A DNA stretch of 5,736 bases from DAIRET01 sp036795455 (GCA_036795455.1 DAIRET010000177.1:1-5736); one strand, 5' to 3'; positions 1 through 5,736 are shown, counted from the first letter of the stretch. Numbers and translations: made by a program. The notes: generated by a model from the letters alone, not told the origin.

Positions 1-60
1 AAACTAAAAACCGGTTTAATTCTGTTATAGAATACAGAGTAAAAGTTTACTAACTTATTT

Positions 61-67
61 AAGGAGA
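61..67 (+). promoter_or_regulatory. Ribosome binding site of the propeller gene
   Basis: AAGGAGA lies six bases before the ATG at 74 and is a near-perfect Shine-Dalgarno sequence. It fixes the start codon, which is also followed directly by a convincing signal peptide. Many Bacteroidota genes lack such a strong site, so its presence fits a deep-branching Ignavibacteria-like lineage better than a typical Bacteroides-like one. That last point is inference. Confidence 0.7.
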
Positions 68-73
68 ATCATC

Positions 74-2335
74 ATGAAAAAGATTTTTTTACTATCTGCA
101 CTATTCGGACTATTAATCTCTGCATACGGACAGCCTTACCAGGTACTTAGCAGTCCATTCTTTGTTGAATCAATGAGAGATGTGAAGTTTATTGATGCAA
201 CAACCGGCTGGCTTGTGGGTAATAAAGGGACAATTTACAAAACAACCGATAGCGGGTTAAACTGGATATTACAAAGCGCAGGGACTGAGAAAGACCTTGT
301 GAAAGCATTCTTCCTTGATGCTAATACAGGTTGGACAGCTACTGTTGACGGAAGTATTTTTAAAACTACAGATGGCGGCGATACATGGACTGAATATAAT
401 TATTCCGTTACAGCTCCCTGGATTGTTTTTGCAATTTGCGACCTTGTGAAATTCATTGATCAAAACACTGGCTTTATGCTTGCCGGAAAGTTAAGAAACA
501 TTTATCTGCTTAAAACAATTGACGGTGGAATTACCTGGAGTATTAAAGATTCATTAGTACACAATTCTACTGCAAGAAGATGGTATGATATTGACTTCAA
601 CGGTAACAACGGTATTATGGTTGGCGATAAGAAAGACATTCAAAAATATACTACCGATTTAGGTGAAACATGGACGTCATCAACTTCTATTAATGATGCT
701 TTCTTCCGCGATTTAAAATATGTAAAGTTCTTAACACCAACTGAAGTAATTGCAATAGGTGAGGGGAATGAATTTTCGGGGGTTCCCGTACCTGTTTACA
801 AATCCACTGATGCAGGTGTCAATTGGGTGAAAAAGAATCAATCTTTCGCAACGGTTTATGATCGTGTACGGGGCGCATATTTCAAAAATGCCCTGGAAGG
901 ATATGGTGTCGGTAGTGATGGTTTCAGTAAAGCATTTGTAGTGAAAACTACGGACGGCGGGGAGACCTGGACACATGACGTATTGGATTATGCTTTCGGG
1001 CTTCAAGCACTTGCAGGTAGCGGAGACTTTCTATTTGCACTCGGTACTTCAAGTCATTTTATTTATTCAAACGATTTCGGAACTACATGGCAGTTTATAG
1101 CTCAAAAACCGCCTGCTGCAATCAATAATATCTGCTTTTTTAATGGAAAAGGTTATGCTGTGTCAAGAAACGGTGATGTTTATTATAGCGATGATGGAAC
1201 AGGCAATAGCTGGGTATATCACTCTAATGCCGGTAGGAACAACTCGGGTGATGTAGTTATTCTTCCAAACGAGGAGATTGTAATTCTTAAAGAGAATAGA
1301 CATGTAGTTAAATCAACTGATTTTGGTTTAACGTGGCAGACTAAAAACGATCCGGTTGTTCCGAATGCAAGGAATCTTGTCGGCGGATTGGATTTCGGGG
1401 ATCAGAATACAGGGTATGCATGGTTTAGCCAGAGTGATTATGGTAACTACTATGTATTAAAGACTTCAGATGCAGGTGAAAGCTGGACTGAAATAAAATT
1501 CTTCGCCGGTCCCGGTTACATATCAGGTGATGTAGTTGCATTCGATGCAGACAACGTTATTCTGTTAGGACCCGATCTCTGGACACAAAGATCAGTGGAC
1601 GGAGGAGCTAACTGGGAACCTGTTACTCTTAACAACTTTCCTGCAAGTATGGCTTTGAAAGATTTTGAAGGAGTTGCAAAGATTGATGGAAATAGGGCAA
1701 TAGCTATTGGTGATGGTTTTATTTGTAAAACTACAGACAAAGGTGCAAGCTGGGATTATATCGATCACGGGCTAACTGATCTCGTAGATTCTTTATTCTA
1801 CAAGATAACTTTTTCAGGTGACACTCTTGGATACATTTCTCTTTATGACGGGACTATACTTAAAACCACGGATCTAGGTGCTACATGGACTCTCGATAAC
1901 TCTTATGTCGGGCAACACTATTTTTTTGCTTCTGCTTTGAATCAGTGGGGTGATATAAGGTTAGGTACGTCAACAGGTTATATACTTGGTAAAGAAACGG
2001 AGATTGTAGGTGTAAGAGAAGAACAACTAAATCCAATAGGATTTGAGTTAAGTCAAAATTATCCAAACCCGTTTAACCCGTTAACAAAAATTAAATATTC
2101 GATTCCGTCGAGTACAAAAGGGAATAATTCAAACGTAAAACTAATAGTTTATGATGTACTCGGGAACGAGGTTGTAACACTTGTAAATGAACAAAAATCA
2201 CCGGGTAGTTACGAAGTTATATTCAATTCATCTAATGTGAACAACAGTAAGTCATTAACAAGCGGTGTTTATTTCTATCAGTTAAAAGTTGATGGAGTGG
2301 TAACAGGTGCAAAGAAAATGCTGCTGTTGAAATAG
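74..2335 (+). CDS. Exported beta-propeller protein with Asp-box (Ycf48/sialidase-like) repeats and T9SS sorting tail
   Basis: The product has 753 residues. Residues 1-20 form a signal peptide (KK, hydrophobic core, SAYGQ), so it enters the periplasm by Sec. The body (about 30-620) carries 13 Asp-box motifs of the form S/T-x-D-x-G-x-x-W, for example TTDSGLNW, TTDGGDTW and TTDLGATW, with tryptophans near 64, 105, 155, 200, 251, 299, 339, 380, 421, 471, 514, 560 and 605. The spacing of 40-50 residues is that of propeller blades, and 13-14 blades would make two seven-bladed propellers. Residues from about 657 hold NYPNPFNP, a beta-sandwich region and a final KKMLLLK, the type A T9SS C-terminal domain that directs outer-membrane translocation and surface attachment or release. 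No enzymatic residues are recognisable; Ycf48-like repeats in this phylum usually occur in surface or secreted proteins of unknown role. A strong ribosome site supports the start. TAATTCTG at 17-24 resembles the Bacteroidota -7 box TAnnTTTG, but its -33 partner would lie off the window. It is probably co-transcribed with the downstream peptidase gene. Protein class is certain; the biological role is not. Confidence 0.92.
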   Translation: MKKIFLLSALFGLLISAYGQPYQVLSSPFFVESMRDVKFIDATTGWLVGNKGTIYKTTDSGLNWILQSAGTEKDLVKAFFLDANTGWTATVDGSIFKTTDGGDTWTEYNYSVTAPWIVFAICDLVKFIDQNTGFMLAGKLRNIYLLKTIDGGITWSIKDSLVHNSTARRWYDIDFNGNNGIMVGDKKDIQKYTTDLGETWTSSTSINDAFFRDLKYVKFLTPTEVIAIGEGNEFSGVPVPVYKSTDAGVNWVKKNQSFATVYDRVRGAYFKNALEGYGVGSDGFSKAFVVKTTDGGETWTHDVLDYAFGLQALAGSGDFLFALGTSSHFIYSNDFGTTWQFIAQKPPAAINNICFFNGKGYAVSRNGDVYYSDDGTGNSWVYHSNAGRNNSGDVVILPNEEIVILKENRHVVKSTDFGLTWQTKNDPVVPNARNLVGGLDFGDQNTGYAWFSQSDYGNYYVLKTSDAGESWTEIKFFAGPGYISGDVVAFDADNVILLGPDLWTQRSVDGGANWEPVTLNNFPASMALKDFEGVAKIDGNRAIAIGDGFICKTTDKGASWDYIDHGLTDLVDSLFYKITFSGDTLGYISLYDGTILKTTDLGATWTLDNSYVGQHYFFASALNQWGDIRLGTSTGYILGKETEIVGVREEQLNPIGFELSQNYPNPFNPLTKIKYSIPSSTKGNNSNVKLIVYDVLGNEVVTLVNEQKSPGSYEVIFNSSNVNNSKSLTSGVYFYQLKVDGVVTGAKKMLLLK

Positions 2336-2409
2336 AATGATGAATTCTTAATAGTTATTTTATAAAAATCACCTTATGTCTATAAAAGGTCAAAATTAAA
2401 GGGTATTAT

Positions 2410-4629
2410 ATGCGGATAAAAATCTCATTATTTATATTTGTTATTGTTACATCATTAACCTTATCCCAGGTAAAAGTTATTGAACCCGGGAAAAATCATC
2501 CTACATCTTTTGCAATTGTAGTTGATGATTTAACTTATTCCAAATGCGAAGAAGCTATTAAAACATATAAAGATGCAATAGAGGAAGATGGTCTTTCAGT
2601 TTATGTTGTGTATTCAAACTGGAAAAATCCGGATGAAGTTAAAGCTGAACTGTTGAAATTATACAAGAAAAACCCGGTTCTTGAAGGTGCAGTTTTTGTA
2701 GGAGATATTCCAATCGCAATGCTAAGGAACGGGCAGCATTTTACATCTGCTTTCAAATTGGATGAAGACAGGTATCCCTGGTTCAGATCATCTGTCCCTT
2801 CGGATCGGTTTTACGAAGATTTCGATTTGAAGTTTGAGTACTTAATGCAGGACACTGTGCATAAGTTATCTCATTATTACGCTTTTTTACCTCAATCGCC
2901 TCAACGTATTGAGAAGGATATTTATTCGGCAAGAATAAAACCTTCCGGTAAAGAGATAGATAAGTATAAAGAAATTTCAAAATACCTTTTGCGTGTATCG
3001 AAACAAAAGAAAGAGCAAAAACTTATAAAAAATGCTTTTGTTTTTACCGGGCACGGTTATCATTCTCAATCGCTTCCTGCATGGGCTGATGAAAGACTAT
3101 CGCTGCGGGAACAGTTTCCTCAATTGTTTAAAGCCGGGGGTAGAATAAAAAACCTCAACTTCCAGATGAGTGATGAAATGAAAGAAACCCTGCTCCTCGA
3201 ATTACAGCAGGACGAACTTGACTTTGCACTTTTCCATGCTCACGGAGATACGGATATGCAGTTGATTCTTGCTTACCCGGTTGCGAAAAGCGTGGGTCAA
3301 AACATTGAATCAGTTAAGTTATACTTACGCAGTAAACTGAGAACTGCAAAAAGAAGAAATCAATCGCTCGAAGAGACTAAAGCATACTTCATAAAAGAGT
3401 TGAACATTCCGGAAAATTGGTTTGATGGTACTTTTGAAGATTCACTTGTGATTGCCGATTCGGTTCTTACTTACAAACTTGATATTTATATTGATGATGT
3501 TCGTAAAATTAAACCGCAGGCAAAATTTATGATGTTCGATCAATGCTTCAACGGCTCTTTCCATCTGGAAGAGTATATTGCCGGTGAATATGTATTCGGT
3601 AACGGGAACGTTGTAGTAGGTGAGGCAAACTCGGTTAATTGTCTTCAGGATAAATGGGCTGACGAAATGCTCGGACTGTTGAATCTGGGTGTAAGGGTTG
3701 GATTACGGCATAAAGAAGTTAATATTCTTGAATCACATCTTATAGGTGATCCCACTTTCAGATTCGGAACAGAAAACAAACTTGACCTCAACAGAAAAAT
3801 GGTTATTGAAAAGAATAACATAGAACTGTGGAAATCGTTATTAAACTCGGAAGATGATGAAGTTAGAAGTCTTGCAGTCCGTTATCTTTACAAAAACCTT
3901 AAAGATAAATACGAGAAGGAGCTCGTTGATCATTATATGAATGATCCGGCTATTAATGTCCGTATGAATGCAATCAAATATCTTGCGGAACTAAATACAT
4001 CCGCATTCCATAATGTATTAAAAACATCGGTAAATGATAGTTATGAGTTTATTAGGAGGAAGTCTGCCGAATGGATGGGGGAAGTAGCATTGGAGGAATT
4101 CTTACCTTATCTCGTTAAAGTTGTAATGACGGATGAATCACCAAGAGTAGTATTTAACGGTAGAAGTGCTTTAACCTTCATTTCGTCCTTAAAAGCCAAC
4201 GAAGAAACGATGAAGTATATTGATGCAATGCCTGAAGTTGCTTCGAAAGAGCTTTATAAAAAACAAGCAACCGGTAGTTTTAATCGGAGTGATGAATGGT
4301 TGAACAAAGAAATAATTCCGAACATACTTAGCGATACGTTAAAACTTAAGAGTAAACTATCCGAAATTCGAACATTCAGAAATTACAAATTCTCCGAAGC
4401 GTTACCTTTCTTGTTGGATCAGCTAAAGAATGAAGAACAGCCTGATTCGGTTAGAAGGTATATTGCAGAGGCATTGGGTTGGTTTTCTTTTCATCATAAT
4501 AGGAGTGTTATTATTGATGCTTTGGAACAAGTAATAAATACATCAAATACTGCTGCTGAGGTACGGAATGAAGCAATTAGAACTAAGAATCGTATTCTTG
4601 TTGGACAGAATGATGTTACTCTTCCTTAA
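2410..4629 (+). CDS. Exported C25 (gingipain-like) cysteine peptidase with C-terminal HEAT repeats
   Basis: The product has 739 residues. Residues 1-20 form a signal peptide ending near TLSQ; there is no lipobox cysteine. Residues about 30-455 look like a C25 peptidase: an early alpha/beta region with the GAVFVGDIPIAML strand-turn (family 'vGD.p'), VPSDRFYEDFDL (family 'pSD.yY.D.d'), then DIYSARIKP. FHAHGD supplies the likely catalytic His278-Gly279, and FDQCFNGSF supplies the likely catalytic Cys379, matching the gingipain C-x-N-G-x-F context. LIGDPTFRFG near 450 is the usual closing motif of the domain. The His-Cys distance (101 residues) is much longer than in gingipain R, so there is an insertion between them. 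Residues about 465-739 consist of helical HEAT-like repeats (for example DDEVRSLAVRYLYK, PAINVRMNAIKYLAEL, SYEFIRRKSAEWMGEV, PDSVRRYIAEALGWF), suited to protein binding. Unlike its upstream neighbour it has no T9SS tail, so it may stay periplasmic or reach the surface otherwise. The ATG at 2410 has only a weak GGG-type ribosome site. The gap to the upstream gene is 74 bp with no clear terminator. Substrate unknown. Confidence 0.85.
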   Translation: MRIKISLFIFVIVTSLTLSQVKVIEPGKNHPTSFAIVVDDLTYSKCEEAIKTYKDAIEEDGLSVYVVYSNWKNPDEVKAELLKLYKKNPVLEGAVFVGDIPIAMLRNGQHFTSAFKLDEDRYPWFRSSVPSDRFYEDFDLKFEYLMQDTVHKLSHYYAFLPQSPQRIEKDIYSARIKPSGKEIDKYKEISKYLLRVSKQKKEQKLIKNAFVFTGHGYHSQSLPAWADERLSLREQFPQLFKAGGRIKNLNFQMSDEMKETLLLELQQDELDFALFHAHGDTDMQLILAYPVAKSVGQNIESVKLYLRSKLRTAKRRNQSLEETKAYFIKELNIPENWFDGTFEDSLVIADSVLTYKLDIYIDDVRKIKPQAKFMMFDQCFNGSFHLEEYIAGEYVFGNGNVVVGEANSVNCLQDKWADEMLGLLNLGVRVGLRHKEVNILESHLIGDPTFRFGTENKLDLNRKMVIEKNNIELWKSLLNSEDDEVRSLAVRYLYKNLKDKYEKELVDHYMNDPAINVRMNAIKYLAELNTSAFHNVLKTSVNDSYEFIRRKSAEWMGEVALEEFLPYLVKVVMTDESPRVVFNGRSALTFISSLKANEETMKYIDAMPEVASKELYKKQATGSFNRSDEWLNKEIIPNILSDTLKLKSKLSEIRTFRNYKFSEALPFLLDQLKNEEQPDSVRRYIAEALGWFSFHHNRSVIIDALEQVINTSNTAAEVRNEAIRTKNRILVGQNDVTLP

Positions 4630-4675
4630 GTAGTGAACTAATATAATTCTCAATTTATATGCAGAGATAGAAATG

Positions 4676-4710
4676 TAAGGGTTGTCGATTGAACAACCCT
4701 TATTTCTTTT
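4676..4710 (+). terminator. Intrinsic terminator after the peptidase gene
   Basis: TAAGGGTTGT (4676-4685) pairs perfectly with ACAACCCTTA (4693-4702) around a 7-base loop, and TATTTCTTTT follows. It lies 46 bp after the peptidase stop codon and probably ends the two-gene + strand transcript. It faces the tRNA terminators on the other strand, so the two convergent units are insulated from each other. Confidence 0.85.
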
Positions 4711-4723
4711 AAAGTAGATTAAT

Positions 4724-4754
4724 AAAAAAAGCAGAACCATAAAGATTCTGCTTT
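4724..4754 (-). terminator. Intrinsic terminator downstream of the broken tRNA copy
   Basis: Read on the minus strand, AAAGCAGAATC pairs with GGTTCTGCTTT (one G-U pair) around a TTTAT loop, followed by a run of T. It is identical in sequence to the terminator at 4871-4901, 147 bp away, and was evidently duplicated together with the tRNA. It can still end transcription that reads through from the right. Confidence 0.8.
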
Positions 4755-4756
4755 GG

Positions 4757-4836
4757 TACACCCGCAGTCCCGATTTATCGGGAGAACCCGGAACCTTCTG
4801 ATCTCACGCAAAACGGGATCAGATTCTCTATCCAAT
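4757..4836 (-). pseudogene. Broken tRNA-Arg copy with inserted palindrome
   Basis: On the minus strand this keeps the pieces ATTGGATAGAG (D-arm), TCTGA/TCAGA (anticodon stem), AAGGTT (variable region) and CGGGTGTA (acceptor 3' side) of the neighbouring tRNA-Arg. The anticodon loop is replaced by a longer unrelated stretch (4807-4817 region). The T-arm is broken by the hairpin TCCCGA-TTTA-TCGGGA at 4768-4783. The 5' acceptor strand is not recognisable; weak similarity (TTAACTATACGATG) may extend to about 4864. It cannot fold as a cloverleaf and is judged non-functional. Oddly, it encodes CCA after the discriminator A (minus strand 4757-4754), whereas the intact gene has CTA there. Confidence 0.75.
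4764..4783 (-). repeat. Single REP-like palindrome inside the broken tRNA
   Basis: On the minus strand it reads TCCCGA-TAAA-TCGGGACTGC. The palindromes bounding the CRISPR-embedded elements begin TCCCGA-CAAG-TCGGGACTCC. The two share both arms, the 4-base loop length and the trailing ACTsC, so they appear to belong to one family of small dispersed palindromes. Copy number in the genome cannot be judged from this window. Confidence 0.65.
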
Positions 4837-4870
4837 ATTATTTTAAGACTTAACTATACGATGAATACAT

Positions 4871-4901
4871 AAAAAAAGCAGAACCATAAAGATTCTGCTT
4901 T
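4871..4901 (-). terminator. Intrinsic terminator of tRNA-Arg(ACG)
   Basis: The minus strand shows an 11-bp stem (AAAGCAGAATC with GGTTCTGCTTT, one G-U pair), a TTTAT loop and seven T. It starts two bases after the tRNA discriminator base. It is the first terminator that a transcript from the CRISPR array would meet, so it may also end array read-through. Confidence 0.85.
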
Positions 4902-4903
4902 AG

Positions 4904-4977
4904 TACACCCGGAAGGACTCGAACCTTCAACCTTCTGATCCGTAGTCAGATGCTCTATCCAATTAAGCTACGGGTGC
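4904..4977 (-). tRNA. tRNA-Arg(ACG)
   Basis: The minus strand folds into a complete 74-nt cloverleaf. The acceptor stem is GCACCCG with CGGGTGT (G1-U72 wobble). The D-stem is GCTT with GAGC around a GG-containing loop. The anticodon stem is TCTGA/TCAGA with loop CTACGGA. The variable loop is 5 nt, and the T-stem is GAAGG/CCTTC with loop TTCGAGT. Anticodon ACG lies at 4943-4941; in bacteria A34 is normally deaminated to inosine by TadA so that CGU, CGC and CGA are read. The discriminator is A. CCA is not encoded (CTA follows), so CCA would have to be added after processing. It sits on the same strand as the inferred CRISPR transcript and just downstream of the array trailer. Confidence 0.96.
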
Positions 4978-5011
4978 AAAAACATTTGTAAAAATCACAC
5001 TTTTTACGATG

Positions 5012-5042
5012 CAAATTTAAGAATAATTCGGATAATTCCATA
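5012..5042 (-). promoter_or_regulatory. Candidate Bacteroidota-type promoter for tRNA-Arg
   Basis: On the minus strand TAAATTTG (5019-5012) matches the Bacteroidota -7 box TAnnTTTG exactly. TATG (5042-5039) sits exactly 19 bases upstream, the preferred spacing, and matches three of four bases of the -33 box TTTG. Transcription would start near 5005, about 28 bases before the tRNA. The -33 box ends three bases from the CRISPR-derived sequence at 5046. Use of this sigma-factor consensus in the present lineage is assumed. Confidence 0.45.
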
Positions 5043-5059
5043 GGAAATAGTACGATTAA

Positions 5060-5118
5060 TCCCGACAAGTCGGGACTCCAAACATTTTCATACACTAGTA
5101 ATCCCGATTCCTTCGGGA
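5060..5118. mobile_element. REPIN-like element, copy 1 (CRISPR-embedded)
   Basis: This 59-nt element begins TCCCGA and ends TCGGGA. At the left end is a palindrome TCCCGA-CAAG-TCGGGA; at the right end is ATCCCGA-TTCCT-TCGGGAT. Read inward from each end, both give TCCCGA-N4/5-TCGGGA, so two small palindromes are arranged as inverted repeats around a linker of about 25 nt. That is the architecture of a REPIN (a REP doublet). It replaces the outer three bases of two neighbouring CRISPR repeats and the spacer between them. Classification rests on structure only; no RAYT transposase is in the window. Confidence 0.5.
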
Positions 5119-5142
5119 TCAATTCTACAATAGTACGATTAA

Positions 5143-5201
5143 TCCCGACAAGTCGGGACTCCAAACATTTTCTTGCACTAATAATCCCGATTCCTTCGGG
5201 A
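5143..5201. mobile_element. REPIN-like element, copy 2 (CRISPR-embedded)
   Basis: This is a second 59-nt copy with the same two terminal palindromes and the same junctions with the repeat core. Its linker differs from copy 1 at three positions. Because flanks and junctions are identical in both copies, it arose by duplication of the whole 83-bp unit and not by a second independent insertion. Confidence 0.5.
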
Positions 5202-5736
5202 TCAATTCTACAATAGTACGATTAAAACATTCATAAGCAATCTCTCCTACCCTTTCTAACTTCATTTCAATTCTACAATAGTACGATTAAAACCACCGCT
5301 TACTGTTGAGCCGAATTATCTCGTCTGCATTTCAATTCTACAATAGTACGATTAAAACGAGCCAGTACCCCTGGAAGAGGTCGATAATTATTCCCATTTC
5401 AATTCTACAATAGTACGATTAAAACGTTTCTGCAAAAAAAACGGAGAACGAAACAAAGCCCATTTCAATTCTACAATAGTACGATTAAAACATGAAATCA
5501 ACTAAAATGAAAAAATCGGAGTTTTTAATTTCAATTCTACAATAGTACGATTAAAACTTAACTCAATCCCTTCTCTCAACTTGTTGAATGAGTATTTCAA
5601 TTCTACAATAGTACGATTAAAACTGAATTTCCAGTTAATTATAGTTATGGGAAATCACTATTTCAATTCTACAATAGTACGATTAAAACCACAATCGCTT
5701 TTTATCCATCTCTTTTCAGAACATCTATTTCAATTC
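5199..5736 (-). CRISPR. CRISPR array, trailer end (8 repeats plus a partial one)
   Basis: The 30-bp repeat begins ATTTCAATTC and ends CGATTAAAAC. Repeats start at 5199, 5264, 5329, 5396, 5462, 5528, 5594 and 5660, with a 10-base partial repeat at 5727. The seven from 5264 to 5660 are identical. The one at 5199 has its first three bases replaced by GGA from the neighbouring palindrome. The eight spacers are all different and are 35, 35, 37, 36, 36, 36, 36 and 37 nt long. On the minus strand the repeat starts GTTTTAATCG and ends GAATTGAAAT, giving the ATTGAAAT 8-nt 5' handle typical of Cas6-processed type I-B or type III crRNAs. Transcription is therefore inferred to run right to left. The decayed repeats at the left are then the leader-distal end, as expected. 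Leader and cas genes are not in the window, so subtype stays open. Confidence 0.97.

Larger units (their letters stand above)
4724..4911 (-). repeat. Direct duplication of tRNA 3' end plus terminator (147-bp offset)
   Basis: Positions 4724-4764 and 4871-4911 match at 40 of 41 bases, the only difference being G at 4755 against A at 4902. Similarity then continues in patches through the tRNA body (GGAACCTTCTGATC, CTCTATCCAAT). The left boundary is sharp at the run of seven A. This is a tandem duplication of a tRNA-terminator cassette. The terminator has stayed nearly unchanged while the tRNA body in the left copy decayed. Confidence 0.85.
5046..5228. repeat. Decayed CRISPR trailer: two tandem 83-bp units
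   Basis: Units 5046-5128 and 5129-5211 are tandem copies differing at only three bases (5090, 5092, 5098 against 5173, 5175, 5181). The next core continues at the same 83-bp period into the first nearly complete repeat. Each unit holds a CRISPR repeat core, from repeat base 4 to base 27 (24 nt at 5119-5142 and 5202-5225), plus a 59-nt palindrome-bounded insert. The left-most core is cut to 14 nt (5046-5059). A regular repeat-spacer unit here is 65-67 bp, so these units are longer. Near identity points to a recent duplication, probably by recombination between repeat cores. Confidence 0.85.

Noticed and set aside
269..2066. Several minus-strand open frames of 61-91 codons inside the propeller gene.
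   Set aside because: They lie wholly antisense to a well-supported gene, lack ribosome sites, and arise from the repetitive codon pattern of the Asp-box repeats.
2336..2409. A possible terminator or promoter between the two large genes.
   Set aside because: Only a 5-bp ACCTT/AAGGT pairing is visible, with no T-run, and no convincing TAnnTTTG box. Nothing argues against co-transcription.
4543..4761. A 72-codon minus-strand open frame over the end of the peptidase gene.
   Set aside because: It runs antisense through the peptidase 3' end and both terminators and has no recognisable domain. It is a by-product of AT-rich sequence.
4757..4836. An intron-containing functional tRNA.
   Set aside because: The insert in the anticodon loop is far too short for a group I intron, the T-arm is also broken and the 5' acceptor strand is missing, so decay explains it better.
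5060..5118. The two 59-nt inserts as ordinary CRISPR spacers.
   Set aside because: They are much longer than the 35-37 nt spacers, are nearly identical to each other, carry terminal palindromes and replace the ends of the flanking repeats.
4955..5164. A 69-codon minus-strand open frame over the tRNA and CRISPR trailer.
   Set aside because: It overlaps the tRNA, the tRNA promoter and tandem repeat DNA, and has no ribosome site or protein-like composition.
2410..5736. A caspase-like peptidase gene near a CRISPR array, as in CRISPR-guided caspase (type III-E TPR-CHAT) systems.
   Set aside because: The peptidase has a signal peptide and is therefore exported. It is on the opposite strand to the inferred array transcript and is separated by three terminators and a tRNA. 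Its domain fits C25 gingipains, not CHAT.

Overview
The window looks like chromosome from a member of the Bacteroidota/Chlorobi supergroup, most likely an Ignavibacteria- or Kapabacteria-type bacterium. The DNA is AT-rich. The first protein ends in a type IX secretion (T9SS) sorting tail of the 'QNYPNPFNP ... SGVYFYQLKVDG ... KKMLLLK' type, which is characteristic of that group. The second protein is a C25 (gingipain-like) cysteine peptidase, a family also concentrated there. The taxonomic call is inferred from these protein signatures.

Left part (1-4710, + strand): two large genes for exported proteins lie head to tail, 74 bp apart. The first (74-2335) is a beta-propeller protein with 13 Asp-box/Ycf48-like repeats and a T9SS tail. 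The second (2410-4629) has a signal peptide, a C25 caspase-fold peptidase domain with visible His and Cys candidates, and a C-terminal HEAT-repeat region, but no T9SS tail. No terminator is visible between them and a strong one follows the second (4676-4710), so they probably form a two-gene operon. The pairing of a propeller-plus-CTD protein with a C25 peptidase recalls PorZ and PorU of the T9SS, but orthology is not supported.

Middle part (4711-5045, - strand): an intact tRNA-Arg(ACG) gene (4904-4977) is followed by its intrinsic terminator. Next to it lies a duplicated but broken tRNA copy (about 4757-4836) with a near-identical terminator. The broken copy carries a small TCCCGA/TCGGGA palindrome where its T-arm should be. 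A candidate Bacteroidota-type promoter precedes the intact tRNA.

Right part (5046-5736): this is the trailer end of a CRISPR array with a 30-bp repeat and 35-37 nt spacers, running off the right edge. Repeat orientation (an ATTGAAAT 5' handle) and the decay of the left-most repeats both indicate transcription on the - strand, with leader and any cas genes beyond the right edge. The decayed end is the oddest part of the window. Two 83-bp units each consist of a 24-nt CRISPR repeat core and a 59-nt element bounded by two inverted palindromes, an architecture resembling REPINs. The same type of palindrome sits in the broken tRNA. No cas gene, transposase or RAYT gene is in the window.
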